In this document: one piece after another, positions 24,795-34,230 of the stretch
Position numbering within the stretch: the stretch's first letter is position 1
How the letters are laid out: the number at the start of each line of letters is the position of its first letter
Assembly: GCF_025791835.1 (NCBI RefSeq)
Contig: NZ_JAOXLP010000013.1
Coordinates: forward strand, 1-64,000
Length of the DNA stretch: 64,000 nt
Reading direction: 5' to 3'
DNA from: Roseomonas xinghualingensis
GTDB taxonomy: Bacteria > Pseudomonadota > Alphaproteobacteria > Acetobacterales > Acetobacteraceae
Notes under the pieces: model-generated
Told to the model about the DNA's origin: nothing
Seen by the model: the letters and a program-made list of their open reading frames with translations, nothing else
The model's database searches: none
Made by a program: the position numbers and the translations under genes

Positions 24795-25754
24795 CTAGAG
24801 CTTTAGCCCCATTCGGCGGATCATCGCCGATTCCTCCTCCACCGTCTTGCGGACGAAAGCGGTGTAGGCATCCGGGCCCATATGCATCGCGGGCATGTCG
24901 AACTTGTCCAGTATGGCAACATGCACCGGATCGGCCACCGCCTCCTTGAAGGCGGCGTCCAGCACCCGCACCACCTCCCGGTCCATGGCTTTCGGCCCCG
25001 CGACGCCATAGGGGGAGGTGGAGACGATATCGATCCCCAGCTCCTTCAGCGTCGGCACCTGCGGGAAGCGCTTGGCGCGCTCCGGCCCCCAGCTGACCAG
25101 CAGGCGCAGGCGTCCCTCCTCGACCAGCGGTCCCCAGCCGGAACTGTCGGCCGTGGCATGGATCTGGCCGCCCAGCAGCGCCTGCATGTTCTCCGCCACC
25201 CCGCGGAAGGGCACATGCACCCATTGGACGTCCTGCTGGGTGGCGATCTGTTCCATGGTGATGTGCAGCGATGTGCCGACGCCGGGCGTGCCGTAGTTGA
25301 ACTTGCCCGGATTGGCCTTGGCATCCGCCAGGAAGGACTTGAAGTCGGGCCAGGGCGCGTCGGCCTTCACCACCACGCCGAAGAGATAGCCGGTGAGGTG
25401 GGAGACATAGGTGAAGTCGTTCAGCGGATCGAAGGGCGGGCGCTGGCTCATGAAGGGCACGCGGAAGACGCTGATCGGCATCTGCGCCAGCGTGTAGCCA
25501 TCCGGCCGCTCGTTCAGCAGGGCCTGGGCGCCCAGGATGCCGCCGGCCCCAGGCTTGTTCTCGACGATCACGGGCTGGCCGAGCCGCTTGCCGGCCTGTT
25601 CGCAGACTGCGCGCATCTGCACATCCGTGGTGCCGCCGGGTGCCCAGGGCACCAGCATGCGGATCGGCTTGTCGGGGAAGCTGCGCTGGGCAAGGGCGGG
25701 CGTGGACAGCGCGGCGGCGCCAAGGCCGAACGCATGACGGCGGGTGACGAGCAT
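24795..25754 (-). CDS. tripartite tricarboxylate transporter (Bug family) solute-binding protein
   Basis: 319 residues. The twin-arginine signal is MLVTRRHAFGLGAAALSTPA with cleavage likely after ALA. The family fold starts SFPDKPIRMLVPWAPGG, with ENKPGAGG and the YTLAQMPISVFRVP region that binds the ligand carboxylate. Bug proteins bind carboxylic acids or other small anions in the periplasm. No tctA/tctB membrane genes are in the window, so it is an orphan, as is common in Roseomonas and Burkholderiales genomes. The ligand is unknown. Confidence 0.93.
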   Translation of the reverse strand: MLVTRRHAFGLGAAALSTPALAQRSFPDKPIRMLVPWAPGGTTDVQMRAVCEQAGKRLGQPVIVENKPGAGGILGAQALLNERPDGYTLAQMPISVFRVPFMSQRPPFDPLNDFTYVSHLTGYLFGVVVKADAPWPDFKSFLADAKANPGKFNYGTPGVGTSLHITMEQIATQQDVQWVHVPFRGVAENMQALLGGQIHATADSSGWGPLVEEGRLRLLVSWGPERAKRFPQVPTLKELGIDIVSTSPYGVAGPKAMDREVVRVLDAAFKEAVADPVHVAILDKFDMPAMHMGPDAYTAFVRKTVEEESAMIRRMGLKL

Positions 25755-25914
25755 AATGATTTTTCCCGGACTGTTTCCTTGCCGGCATTATTGGGCAAGC
25801 TTCCGGTCTGAAGGAAGGAAGAACCGCGCCTGTGGCCGATCTTGCCCATGAGCGGGCCTCAGCCGCGCTTCCGCCAAGGGATTCGCGGCGGGACCCGGTT
25901 GCGCGTTCCCCCGA

Positions 25915-27441
25915 CTAGCGGCGCCGCCTGATTTCGCTGATGTGCAGCCCACCGATGGCCTGGGCGATCCCGAAATAGGTGATCAGCCCCACCACCACAT
26001 AGGCCGCCAGCACGACCAGCCGGGCCGTCGATCCCACCGGGTCGGGAATGGCGGCGCGCATGGCGAGCAGCACCACGGCCATGGCAAGGGTGGCCATGAG
26101 CAGGCGCGGCAGGCGACGGCGCAGCCGCCGGTCGGGGCGCCACTGGCCGCGATGGCGCAGCAGCCAGGCCAGCACGGCGACGTTTATCCAGGCGGAAAGG
26201 CTGGTGGCGAGCGCGATGCCGACATGCGCGAGGTAGCGCGTGAGGACCAGGTTCAGCGCCAGGTTCACCGCCACGATGCAAAGGCCGACCTTCACGGGGG
26301 TGGCCGTGTCGCCGCGCGCGAAGAAGCCGGGGACATAGGCCTTCACCAGGATGAAGGCGGGCAGGCCCAAGGCATAGACGGTGAGGGCGGCCGAAGTGGC
26401 AATGGCTTCCAGCTCTCCGAAGGCCCCGCGCATGAAGAGGGCGGAGATGATGGGCCAGGCGAGCACAGCCTGGGCCGCCGCCGCCGGCAAGGCCAGGGCG
26501 AGGGAGAGTTCCAGCGCCCGGTTCATCGTGCGGTGGGCGGAGAGCGGCTTGCCGCCACGGAGTTGCTTCGCCAGCAGCGGCAGCATGGCCGTGCCCACCG
26601 CCGCGCCGATGACGCCGAGCGGAAGCTGCCCGATGCGGTCCGCGTAATAGAGGTAGGAGATGGCGCCGGCGGGCAGGAGCGAGGCGATGACCATGTCCAC
26701 CGCCAGGTTCAGCTGGGTGACGCCGGCCCCGATCAGGCCGGGGCCCATGCGGCGCAGCACGTCCTGCACCTCAGGCGTGAGGCGCGGGAGGGAGATGAGG
26801 CGCAGCGGCATGCCGGCGCGCGCGGCGGCGACCCAGACCAGCAGCAGCTGCGCGGCGCCCGAGGCGGTGACGCCCCAGGCGAGGGCATGGCCGGGGGTGG
26901 CGACGAAGGGTGTCAGCGCGAAGAGCGAGGCCATGGAGAGCAGGTTGAACAGCACGGGCGCGCCGGCGGCGGCGGCGAAGCGGTCCAGTCCGTTCAGCAC
27001 GCCGGAGATCAGCGCGGTGAGGCAGATGAAGATGAGATAAGGGAAGGTGATCCGCGTCAGCTCGATGGCGAATTGGAAGCGGATCGGCTCGTCCACGAAG
27101 CCGGGCGCGAGGACATGCAGCAGCTGCGGCATGAAGACCAGGCCAAGGGCGGTGAGCAGCGTCAGCCACATCGTCATCAGCGTGGACATGCGCTCGGCCA
27201 GGGCGCGGGCCTGCGCCGCCCCGTTCAGGGTGAGCGTGGCGGCGAAGGTGGGGACGAAGGCCGCGTTGAAGGCGCCTTCGCCGAAAAGCCGCCGGAAGAG
27301 ATTCGGCAGCTTGAGCGCGATGAAGAAGGCATCCGCGATGGGACCGGCACCGAGGCTGGCCGCGATCAGCATGTCCCGCAGGAAGCCGAGCACGCGGCTG
27401 ACCAGAGTCCAGACGCCGACGGTGAGGATGCCCTTCAGCAC
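25915..27441 (-). CDS. murJ: lipid II flippase MurJ
   Basis: 508 residues with about 14 hydrophobic helices. It has MVIN-family signatures GVWTLVSRVLGFLRDMLIAA at the N-terminus, NLFRRLFGEGAFNAAFVP and the later GLPAFILVKAYVPGFFARGD. It exports lipid-linked peptidoglycan precursor across the inner membrane. GTG at 27441 (VLKGILTVG) is the start because it opens the first helix; the upstream open frame is trpS read in another frame. It begins 13 bases after the trpS stop on the same strand, so the two are probably cotranscribed, a pairing seen in other alphaproteobacteria. Confidence 0.95.
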   Translation of the reverse strand: MLKGILTVGVWTLVSRVLGFLRDMLIAASLGAGPIADAFFIALKLPNLFRRLFGEGAFNAAFVPTFAATLTLNGAAQARALAERMSTLMTMWLTLLTALGLVFMPQLLHVLAPGFVDEPIRFQFAIELTRITFPYLIFICLTALISGVLNGLDRFAAAAGAPVLFNLLSMASLFALTPFVATPGHALAWGVTASGAAQLLLVWVAAARAGMPLRLISLPRLTPEVQDVLRRMGPGLIGAGVTQLNLAVDMVIASLLPAGAISYLYYADRIGQLPLGVIGAAVGTAMLPLLAKQLRGGKPLSAHRTMNRALELSLALALPAAAAQAVLAWPIISALFMRGAFGELEAIATSAALTVYALGLPAFILVKAYVPGFFARGDTATPVKVGLCIVAVNLALNLVLTRYLAHVGIALATSLSAWINVAVLAWLLRHRGQWRPDRRLRRRLPRLLMATLAMAVVLLAMRAAIPDPVGSTARLVVLAAYVVVGLITYFGIAQAIGGLHISEIRRRR

Positions 27442-27454
27442 GTGGCGCGACGCG

Positions 27455-28456
27455 TCAGCGCGGCGGCAGGAAGCCGACGATCTCCTCGGCCTTGGCGACG
27501 ATCGGCTCCGCGACGGCACGGGCGCGGTCGGCGCCCTTGCGGAGCAGCGCGTCCACCGCGCCGGGATCGGCGAGCAGGCGGCGCGCCTCGCCGGCGATGG
27601 GGGAGAGATGCGCCACCAGCGCATCCGCCAGCACGCCCTTGAAGGTGCCGAAGCCCTGGCCGCCATATTCGCGCAGCACATCTTCCGGCGTGCTGTCCGT
27701 GACGGCGGCGAGGATGCCGACAAGGTTGCGCGCCTCAGGGCGGCCCTCCAGGCCCTGGACCTCGGAAGGCAGCGGCTCGGGGTCGGTCTTGGCGCGGCGG
27801 ATCTTCAGGGCGATGGCATCGGCATCGTCGTTCAGGTTGATGCGCGACTGGTCGGAGGGATCCGACTTGCTCATCTTCTTCGTGCCGTCGCGCAGCGACA
27901 TCACGCGGGCGGCGACGCCCATGATGTGCGCGTCGATATGCGGGAAGAAATCCACGCCGTAGTCGTGGTTGAACTTCTCGGCGATGTCGTTCGCCAGCTC
28001 CAGATGCTGCTTCTGGTCCTCGCCCACCGGCACGCGCGTGGCGTGATAGGCGTGGATGTCGGCGGCCATCAGGTTCGGATAGACGTAGAGGCCCGCACCC
28101 GCGTTCTCGCGGTCCTTGCCGGCCTTGTCCTTGAACTGCGTCATGCGGTTCAGCCAGCCGATGCGGGCGACGCAGTTGAAGATCCAGGCAAGCCGCGTGT
28201 GGGCATGCACATGCGACTGGACGAAGAGCGTGCAGCGGTTCGGATCCAGGCCGCAGGCGAGCAGGACGGCGGCCATGTCGCGCGTCTGGCGCGTCAGCTC
28301 CTTCGGGTCCTGCCACATGGTGATGGCGTGCTGGTCCACCACGCAGAAGATGCTCTCATGCGTGTCCTGCATCGGCACCCAGTTGCGGATCGCCCCCAGG
28401 TAGTTGCCCAGGGTGGGGACGCCGGAGGGCTGGATGCCCGAGAAGACACGCTGCAT
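27455..28456 (-). CDS. trpS: tryptophanyl-tRNA synthetase
   Basis: 333 residues, the normal length of the bacterial class I enzyme. Recognisable parts are [20 protein letters not shown] with the HIGH-like PTLGNYLG, the tryptophan pocket region, and KMSKS in [10 protein letters not shown]. It charges tRNA-Trp in the cytosol. ATG 28456 gives the standard MQRVFSG start. It is followed by murJ. The 168 bases upstream contain no obvious leader peptide or attenuator. Confidence 0.97.
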   Translation of the reverse strand: MQRVFSGIQPSGVPTLGNYLGAIRNWVPMQDTHESIFCVVDQHAITMWQDPKELTRQTRDMAAVLLACGLDPNRCTLFVQSHVHAHTRLAWIFNCVARIGWLNRMTQFKDKAGKDRENAGAGLYVYPNLMAADIHAYHATRVPVGEDQKQHLELANDIAEKFNHDYGVDFFPHIDAHIMGVAARVMSLRDGTKKMSKSDPSDQSRINLNDDADAIALKIRRAKTDPEPLPSEVQGLEGRPEARNLVGILAAVTDSTPEDVLREYGGQGFGTFKGVLADALVAHLSPIAGEARRLLADPGAVDALLRKGADRARAVAEPIVAKAEEIVGFLPPR

Positions 28457-28624
28457 CGGAATGGGTTCCTGGCCGGCCGGCGGATGGAGCGCCGGGGGCT
28501 TCGTTGAGGTGAGGGGTGGGTGTCCCGCCCGGGGAGCCTCACGTCAAGGCAGGCGGAAGCCGGAGGCGCTGCTTGATCCCGCTGTTTCCCATGAAACGTG
28601 ACGCGGGGTTCGGGGGTGCCGGCA

Positions 28625-29062
28625 TCACCCCGGCTCCCAACCCGGCGGGGCCATCTCGAACCCCTCGAAAAGGAAGGCCGGGCTGACGGTGCACCCCACC
28701 AGGGTCCAGGCGCCCAGGCTTTCCGCCGCCTGCCAGCAACCTTTCGGCACCATGGCAAAGAGGCTTTCGCCTGCCGCAAGGTCTGGCCCGAGGCGATGGG
28801 TGGCGGGGGTGCCGCCATCCGAGATGCGTAGGGCGAGGGACGCGCCCGCATGCCAGTGCCAGCCTTCCGCCGCATCCACGCGGTGCCAGTGGCTGCGTTC
28901 CCCCGCCGCCAGGAGGAACAGGATGGCCGTGCCCGCCCCGCGCCCGCCATCCGCCGGGCTGTCCCGCCAGGTCTCGCGGTAATGGCCGCCCTCAGGATGA
29001 GGGCGGAGGTCCAGCGCCTCGATGATCGCGGCGGCGGGCAGGGCGGGGTCGCGCAGGTTCAT
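28625..29062 (-). CDS. cupin-fold DUF985 family protein
   Basis: 145 residues with the Cupin_5/DUF985 pattern: ALDLRPHPEGGHYRETWRD, AILFLLAAGERSHWHRVDA, EGWHWHAG and VPKGCWQAA, then CTVSPAFLFEGFEMAPP. The paired WHR/HWH histidines are those of the family's metal or ligand pocket. Function is not established; some relatives were linked to sugar or oxalate chemistry without proof. ATG 29062 overlaps the stop of the upstream GST gene (ATGA), so the two are coupled. Confidence 0.88.
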   Translation of the reverse strand: MNLRDPALPAAAIIEALDLRPHPEGGHYRETWRDSPADGGRGAGTAILFLLAAGERSHWHRVDAAEGWHWHAGASLALRISDGGTPATHRLGPDLAAGESLFAMVPKGCWQAAESLGAWTLVGCTVSPAFLFEGFEMAPPGWEPG

Positions 29063-29649
29063 GCCGGGGCGGTCGTGGCCAGCGCCGGATGGGTGGAGAC
29101 GGAGGCGAACCACGCCGCGAGCTGCGGACGGCTCTCGCGCCAGGGCTCGGAGGAATAGCGGAAGTCCAGATAGCCGAGGGCACAGGCGACGGAGACGGCG
29201 CCGATGTCGTTCAGGCCCTGGGGCGGGTCGCTTTCCAGCCGGTCCAGCCCACGCTCGACGGCGGCCTTCTGGCGGGCGTTCGAGGCGGCGCGCGCTTCGT
29301 CCTGCGGTGCGGCGAGCTGGCCGCGGCGGAGGACGGCGGCGTCCATGATGCCGTCGGCCAGGGCCTGAAGGATCATGGCGCGCAGGCGGGCGGGGCCGGC
29401 GGCGGGCAGCAGCGGCGCGGCACCGCCGATCGTGTCCAGGTGATCGCAGATCACCGGGCTGTCATAGACGGCGGTTCCGTCATCGAGCAGCAGGCAGGGC
29501 ACCTTGCCGAGCGGGTTGGCCACCGGCAGCTCCGCGCTGGTCATGGTGCTGGTGGGAACCTTTTCGATCTGGTCCTCGATGCCGCGGATGATGGCGCAGG
29601 CGAGGACCTTCCGGACGAAGGGGCTGGTTGCGGAGAAGAAGAGACGCAA
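29059..29649 (-). CDS. glutathione S-transferase family protein
   Basis: 196 residues from TTG 29649, with GAGG eight bases upstream; no ATG fits the first beta strand. The N-terminus RLFFSATSPFVRKVLACAI carries the catalytic-serine region of the bacterial GST group that resembles YibF. NPLGKVPCLLLDDG and YDSPVICDHLD form the glutathione site, and a helical C-terminal domain ends ALGYLDFRY...LAAWFASV. It is coupled to the DUF985 gene. The substrate is unknown. It is unrelated in detail to the GST at 5612. Confidence 0.88.
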   Translation of the reverse strand: MRLFFSATSPFVRKVLACAIIRGIEDQIEKVPTSTMTSAELPVANPLGKVPCLLLDDGTAVYDSPVICDHLDTIGGAAPLLPAAGPARLRAMILQALADGIMDAAVLRRGQLAAPQDEARAASNARQKAAVERGLDRLESDPPQGLNDIGAVSVACALGYLDFRYSSEPWRESRPQLAAWFASVSTHPALATTAPA

Positions 29650-29731
29650 GGAAGGATCCTCGTGAAATGGCCGGAGCCATGGTGTCTGAAACGGCGTCAC
29701 GCCGGGGCACCTGGCCCCGGCGTGCCCTCGG

Positions 29732-31297
29732 TCACGGCGCGGGAGAGATATCCTGGGGACGGCCGATCTCGTCCACCCGCGCGACATGGGCCAGGCCCCG
29801 GCGCATGGCCCAGACATTCTTCTGGATGTGCAGCGGGATGATGCCAATGTCTTCCATCGCCACGCGCGTCGCCTGCTGGAACAGGGCCTCGCGCTTCGGG
29901 TCGTCCAGCGTGCGGAGGCTCTCGGCGAACAGCCGGTCATGCTCGGGATTGCTGTAGCGGGCGCGGTTGCTGGCGCCCCAGCCGCGCGTGGCGTCATAGG
30001 TGGCGGTGAGGGCGCGGAGCGGGTTGGAGGCCTCTCCGCTGTTGCTGCCCCAGCCCCAGAGGAAGGCGGAGAAATCCTGCTTGCTGGACCGGCCGACATA
30101 GGTGGACCAGGGCATCGCCTCCACGGCCGTCTGCACGCCGATGCGCGTCCACATCTGGCCGACGGCCTGGATGATGCGCGCATCGTTCACATAGCGGTCG
30201 TTCGGGCCGTGCAGGGTGATGCGGAAGCCGCGCGGATAGCCGGCCTCGGCGAGCAGGGCCCTGGCGCGGGCGGGATCGGGCCGCGGGGCGCCGAGGCCGG
30301 GGACATGGCCGAAGGAGCCTTCGGGCAGGAACTGTCCGCTGGGAACCGCCATGCCTTCCATCACCCGCGAGGCAATCGATGGCCGGTCGATGGCGATGCT
30401 CAGCGCCTCGCGCACGCGCCGGTCGTTCAGGGGGTTGGTCGCCAGCGGCTTTCCATCGGCATCGGTGACGAAGGGGGTGGCGCCGTCGCGGCTGCGGTCC
30501 AGGGCAAGGAAGATGACGCGCAGGCCAGTGACCTCGCTGATCTGCACGCGCGGGTTCTGGCGCAGCTTCTCCACGTCGCTGGTGGGGACCTGGTCGATGA
30601 AGTCCACATCGCCGGACAGCAGGGCGGCGGTGCGCGCGGGATCGGAGGAGATGAAGCGGATCGTGACGTTCTGCCAGGGCTGGCGCGGGCCCCACCAGTT
30701 GTCGTTGCGCTCCACCTCCACGCGTTCGCCCGGGCGGTAGGAGCGTAGGCGATAAGGGCCGGTGCCGATGGCGGCACGGCCGGCATTGAAGTCCTCCGTC
30801 GTCGCGCCCTCATGCGTTTCGCGGTTCAGCATGCGGACGCTGAACAGATCGGTCGGCAGCAGCGGGTAGGGGCCGCCCATATGCATGCGGACGGTCAGCG
30901 GATCGACCACCTCCACGCGCTGGATCGCGCGGACGAAGCCGGAAAAGGAGCCGGGGCTGTTCACCACCTGCGGTACGCGGGCGATGGAGAAGGCCACGTC
31001 ATCGGCGGTGAAAGGCTTGCCGTTGTGGAAGGTGACGTTGGGGCGGAGCTTGAACTCCCAGACGCTGTCGCTGATGGCGCGCCAGGATTCAGCGAGGCCC
31101 GGCCTGAGGCGGACCTTTTCGTCCGTCTGCACCAGGGCGTCGAAGATCACATCGCCCATGGCGTTGTTCGGCGCCTGGTTGTGGAAATGCGGGTCCAGGC
31201 TGGTGACGGGGGTGCCGACGGCCGTGGTGAGGCTTTGCGCCCCGGCCACGGCCGGCGCGAGCGCCAGCACGGCCAGCCCGGCGATGGTTCTCAGCAA
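29732..31297 (-). CDS. ABC transporter substrate-binding protein, family 5 (peptide/opine type)
   Basis: 521 residues with a Sec signal (cleavage likely after AVAGA). The mature protein follows the SBP_bac_5 pattern: TSLDPHFHNQAP, LAESWRAISDSVWEFKLRP, TFHNGKPFTADDVAFSI, GTGPYRLRSYRPGERVEVER, and VREALSIAIDR. It would capture a peptide, nickel complex or similar ligand in the periplasm. No permease or ATPase genes adjoin it, so it relies on a transporter encoded elsewhere or acts as an orphan receptor. The next gene upstream on the strand is the flavin reductase, about 50 bases away. Confidence 0.93.
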   Translation of the reverse strand: MLRTIAGLAVLALAPAVAGAQSLTTAVGTPVTSLDPHFHNQAPNNAMGDVIFDALVQTDEKVRLRPGLAESWRAISDSVWEFKLRPNVTFHNGKPFTADDVAFSIARVPQVVNSPGSFSGFVRAIQRVEVVDPLTVRMHMGGPYPLLPTDLFSVRMLNRETHEGATTEDFNAGRAAIGTGPYRLRSYRPGERVEVERNDNWWGPRQPWQNVTIRFISSDPARTAALLSGDVDFIDQVPTSDVEKLRQNPRVQISEVTGLRVIFLALDRSRDGATPFVTDADGKPLATNPLNDRRVREALSIAIDRPSIASRVMEGMAVPSGQFLPEGSFGHVPGLGAPRPDPARARALLAEAGYPRGFRITLHGPNDRYVNDARIIQAVGQMWTRIGVQTAVEAMPWSTYVGRSSKQDFSAFLWGWGSNSGEASNPLRALTATYDATRGWGASNRARYSNPEHDRLFAESLRTLDDPKREALFQQATRVAMEDIGIIPLHIQKNVWAMRRGLAHVARVDEIGRPQDISPAP

Positions 31298-31347
31298 AAC
31301 AATTTCCTCTCCTCGTTATACACCCGCTCGGCGGCGGGTTTGGGTGG

Positions 31348-31968
31348 TCAGCGTGGCGGGAAGGCGCCTCCGTCGGTCGGGCGAAGCGCCTCGAAAAGCT
31401 CGGTCACATGCGCGTAGTCGCGATAGCCGCAGCGGGCGATCGTCTCGGCGGCGACCATGTCGAAACGGCCATCCTGCATGCAGGCCTCGTCGATATGCAC
31501 ACCGACGACTTGGCCGATGGTGAGGAAGCCGTTGCTGGGCCGGCCGTCCTGGTCCTGCAGTTCCATCGCATGCACCACCCGGCATTCCAGCGCGGCGGGG
31601 CTGGCGGCCACGCGCGGCGGGCGCACGATGCGGCTCGGCGCGGATTCGATACCGGCGGAATCGAACTCGCTGACGCCTTCGGGCTGGCTGCCGGAGGAAG
31701 CGTTCATCGCATCGAACAACTCGCGGGTGGCGAGGCTGAAGGTGAACTCGCCGGTGGCGCGGGCATTGGCGGCGGAATGCTTCAACCCCTCGCTGCCGAA
31801 GGCGATCATCGGCGGCGCGTTATGGACGATGGCGAAGTAGCTGTAAGGGGCGAGATTCACCCGCCCCTGCTCGTCAATGGTGGAGATCCAGCCGATCGGG
31901 CGCGGGGCGACGATGGCCTTGAACGGGTCCCACGGCAGGCCGTGGCCGTTCTTCGGTTCGTAGAACAT
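31348..31968 (-). CDS. flavin reductase family protein
   Basis: 206 residues with the FMN-binding split-barrel pattern: AIVAPRPIGWISTIDEQGRV, NLAPYSYFAIVHNAPPMIAF and FTFSLATRELFDAMNAS. It belongs to the branch of flavoproteins of unknown partner rather than the short HpaC type. It probably binds FMN and reduces flavin or a small substrate with NAD(P)H. ATG 31968 overlaps the gloB stop by one base (TGATG), so it is coupled to the glyoxalase gene. Confidence 0.88.
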   Translation of the reverse strand: MFYEPKNGHGLPWDPFKAIVAPRPIGWISTIDEQGRVNLAPYSYFAIVHNAPPMIAFGSEGLKHSAANARATGEFTFSLATRELFDAMNASSGSQPEGVSEFDSAGIESAPSRIVRPPRVAASPAALECRVVHAMELQDQDGRPSNGFLTIGQVVGVHIDEACMQDGRFDMVAAETIARCGYRDYAHVTELFEALRPTDGGAFPPR

Positions 31969-32705
31969 CAACCCTTGAACACGTCCTTCGCGTGGCGGCG
32001 CTCGGCGAGCTGCGCCTCGTCCCTCGCGCGCAGGAAGGGATTGGTGGCGCGCTCCTGGTCCAGTGTGGTGGGAACCGTCGGCTTGCCCGCCTTGCGGAGG
32101 CGGCGGACTTCCTCGGCCCGTGCCTGCAGGGCCTCGTTGTCGGGCTCCACCGTCAGGGCGAAGCGGGCGTTGCTCTCGGTGTATTCGTGGCCGCAGCAGA
32201 TGAGCGTGTCACCGGGCAGGGCGTCCAGCAGGCGAAGGGCGCGGTACATGTCGGCGGGGGTGCCTTCCAGCAGGCGGCCGCAACCCAGCGAGAAAAGCGT
32301 ATCGCCGCACAGAACCACCTTGGCATCGGCGATGTAGAAGGCGACGTGGCCGATGGTGTGGCCAGGGCTGTCCAGCACCTCGATCGAGCCGCTGCCGAGG
32401 GGGAAGCTGTCGCCAGGCTTCACGGCGAGGTCCAGCCTGGGCAGACGGTGGGCATCGGCGGCGGCGCCGAGGACGCGGGCGCCGGTGGCCTTCACCACCT
32501 CGGCCACGCCATCGACGTGATCGGAATGGTGGTGGGTGAGGAGCACCCAGTCCAGGCGCCCGGGTTCAGGCATCTCCTGGAGGGCGGCGAGATTCGGGGC
32601 GGTCTCGCCGGGGTCACAGAGGGCGACGGTGCCAGTCGCCTCGTCCCGCAACAGCCAGGCATAGTTGTCGGAGAGATTGGGCACAGCCCGGATCGTCCAC
32701 GTCAT
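31968..32705 (-). CDS. gloB: hydroxyacylglutathione hydrolase (glyoxalase II)
   Basis: 245-residue metallo-beta-lactamase-fold enzyme that hydrolyses S-lactoylglutathione to lactate and glutathione. The binuclear metal site is the THHHSDHVDG motif, followed by SPGHTIGH and CCGHEYT. The C-terminal glutathione-binding segment contains NPFLR. It starts MTWTIRAVPNLSDNYAWLL at 32705 and is divergent from a methyltransferase gene 39 bases away. That gloB/methyltransferase divergence recurs in alphaproteobacteria. Confidence 0.95.
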   Translation of the reverse strand: MTWTIRAVPNLSDNYAWLLRDEATGTVALCDPGETAPNLAALQEMPEPGRLDWVLLTHHHSDHVDGVAEVVKATGARVLGAAADAHRLPRLDLAVKPGDSFPLGSGSIEVLDSPGHTIGHVAFYIADAKVVLCGDTLFSLGCGRLLEGTPADMYRALRLLDALPGDTLICCGHEYTESNARFALTVEPDNEALQARAEEVRRLRKAGKPTVPTTLDQERATNPFLRARDEAQLAERRHAKDVFKG

Positions 32706-32744
32706 TGGCTGACTCCCTTGGTTCGGACATCCTATATCCACGTC

Positions 32745-33560
32745 ATGGGCGCCGAGGTCCACTTCACCGCCTGCGGATTGCAGGGCTTCTACGAGACACC
32801 GCTGGGAGCGGTGACGCGGCGCATCCTGCGTTCCCGGCTGCGGCAGGTATGGCCGGAGCTGGCGGGGCGGGAGGTAATGGGGCTGGGCCATGCCGGGCCT
32901 TATCTGCGCCTGTGGCGGCGGGGCGCGGCGCGGCTGGTTCTGGCCGCCCCCGAAGCGCTGGCACCGGGCGACAGGCGGATGGCTCCCTGGCCGCCGGATG
33001 GACCTTGCGCCACGACATTGGCGGAGGAGGACCGGTTGCCCTTCGCCGACATGTCCTTCGACAACATCCTGATGGTGCATGGGCTGGAGGCCGCCGAGAA
33101 CGCCCGCCGGATGCTGCGCGAGGTCTGGCGCGTGCTGCGGCCGGAGGGGCGACTGCTGGCGGTGGTACCGAATCGGCGCTCCGTCTGGGCACATCTGGAA
33201 CGCACGCCTTTTGGCCATGGACAGCCCTATTCGCGGGGGCAGCTCACGCGGCTGCTGGAACGGTCCATGTTCACGGTGGAGCGGCGGGAGGTGGCGCTGT
33301 TCATTCCGCCCTTTGGCCTGCGGCCCCTGCTGCGGGGGGCGAGGATGTGGGAGACGGTGGGGCAGGCGGTGGCGCCCCAGTTGGGCGGGGTGACGATAAT
33401 CGAGGCGCGGAAGGTCGTGATGGGGCTGATTCCGCCCGCGGCGCCGGCCCGGGTCCGGCGGATCAAGGTTCCGGCCCCTGGCTGGGCGGTGACGGATGAA
33501 GCGAAAGTGCGATTGGTGCGTTCTCGAAACGCTGGGGGGATGGCTGGACGGACGGATTGA
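32745..33560 (+). CDS. class I SAM-dependent methyltransferase
   Basis: 271 residues. The SAM-binding motif I is degenerate (EVMGLGHAGPYLRLW), and post-motifs LPFADMSFDNILMVHGLEAA and EVWRVLRPEGRLLAVVPNRR are clear and typical of the methyltransferase type 11 group. The C-terminal 80 residues are basic and end in an extension that may be non-conserved. The start at 32745 (MGAEVHFT) leaves a 39-bp spacer to gloB. The weak motif I makes loss of catalysis possible. Substrate unknown. Confidence 0.85.
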   Translation: MGAEVHFTACGLQGFYETPLGAVTRRILRSRLRQVWPELAGREVMGLGHAGPYLRLWRRGAARLVLAAPEALAPGDRRMAPWPPDGPCATTLAEEDRLPFADMSFDNILMVHGLEAAENARRMLREVWRVLRPEGRLLAVVPNRRSVWAHLERTPFGHGQPYSRGQLTRLLERSMFTVERREVALFIPPFGLRPLLRGARMWETVGQAVAPQLGGVTIIEARKVVMGLIPPAAPARVRRIKVPAPGWAVTDEAKVRLVRSRNAGGMAGRTD

Positions 33561-33601
33561 ACCGCCCCTTGCTTCCCGCCCAGCGACAAGGAACCAGAAT
33601 C

Positions 33602-34141
33602 ATGGCACGTGTTCCGGCCTCTGTTTCGCTGGCTGCTGCAGCCCTTTTCGCGTTGTGTAGCCAAGCCCTGGCTCAGGCCCAGACGACCCCCATAGCGCCG
33701 CGGACAGAGGCGGCACAGCCCCAGCAACGGCCCGTGCGAGGCAACACACGCGCCGGGCAACTGACCTGCGATGTCGCGGGCGGGGTCGCCTTCGTCTTCG
33801 GCTCCACGCGCGACCTGACCTGCGTCTTTCTGCCGGTCAACGGGCCGCCGGAGCGCTATACCGGCGAGATACGCCGCTTCGGCGTGGATCTCGGCGTGAC
33901 GGGACGTGGCGTGATCGTGTGGGATGTGGTGAGCGTGGGATCGCTCACGCCAGGCAGCCTTGCGGGCAACTATGTCGGTGTTTCAGCCAATGTCTCGGCG
34001 GGCCTGGTGGGGCTCGGCGCCGACGCGCTGATCGGCGGCAGCAACCGGCAGGTGGCCCTGCAGCCGCTGGCGCTCGAGACCAGCTCTGGCCTGAACGTGG
34101 CGGCTGGTATTACGGAGCTGACGCTGCGGGCGGCCAGCTGA
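33602..34141 (+). CDS. DUF992 family exported protein
   Basis: 179 residues with a signal peptide ending around ALAQA. The mature part shows the DUF992 pattern: AGQLTCDVAGGVAFVFGSTRDLTCVF, ERYTGEIRRFGVDLGVTGRG, then repeated glycine-rich strands GNYVGVSANVSAGLGL-like and QPLALETSSGLNVAAG. The family is alphaproteobacterial and predicted periplasmic or outer-membrane associated, with unknown role. The two cysteines may pair. The start at 33602 is set by the signal peptide. Confidence 0.87.
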   Translation: MARVPASVSLAAAALFALCSQALAQAQTTPIAPRTEAAQPQQRPVRGNTRAGQLTCDVAGGVAFVFGSTRDLTCVFLPVNGPPERYTGEIRRFGVDLGVTGRGVIVWDVVSVGSLTPGSLAGNYVGVSANVSAGLVGLGADALIGGSNRQVALQPLALETSSGLNVAAGITELTLRAAS

Positions 34142-34230
34142 GAACGCCCGAAGGCGGGACGCTGGGTTTGTTCTGTTGTGGCGTGACCACCTGAGGCCCT
34201 GTCTCCGGGTCATCCCGGGGGCCGCTGGAA

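Noticed and set aside
25942..27642. 566-codon plus-strand frame
   Set aside because: Charged, low-complexity shadow of murJ and trpS.
32745..33560. Methyltransferase gene as a pseudogene because SAM motif I is degenerate
   Set aside because: The frame is intact and later motifs are well kept; a divergent but functional protein is more likely.
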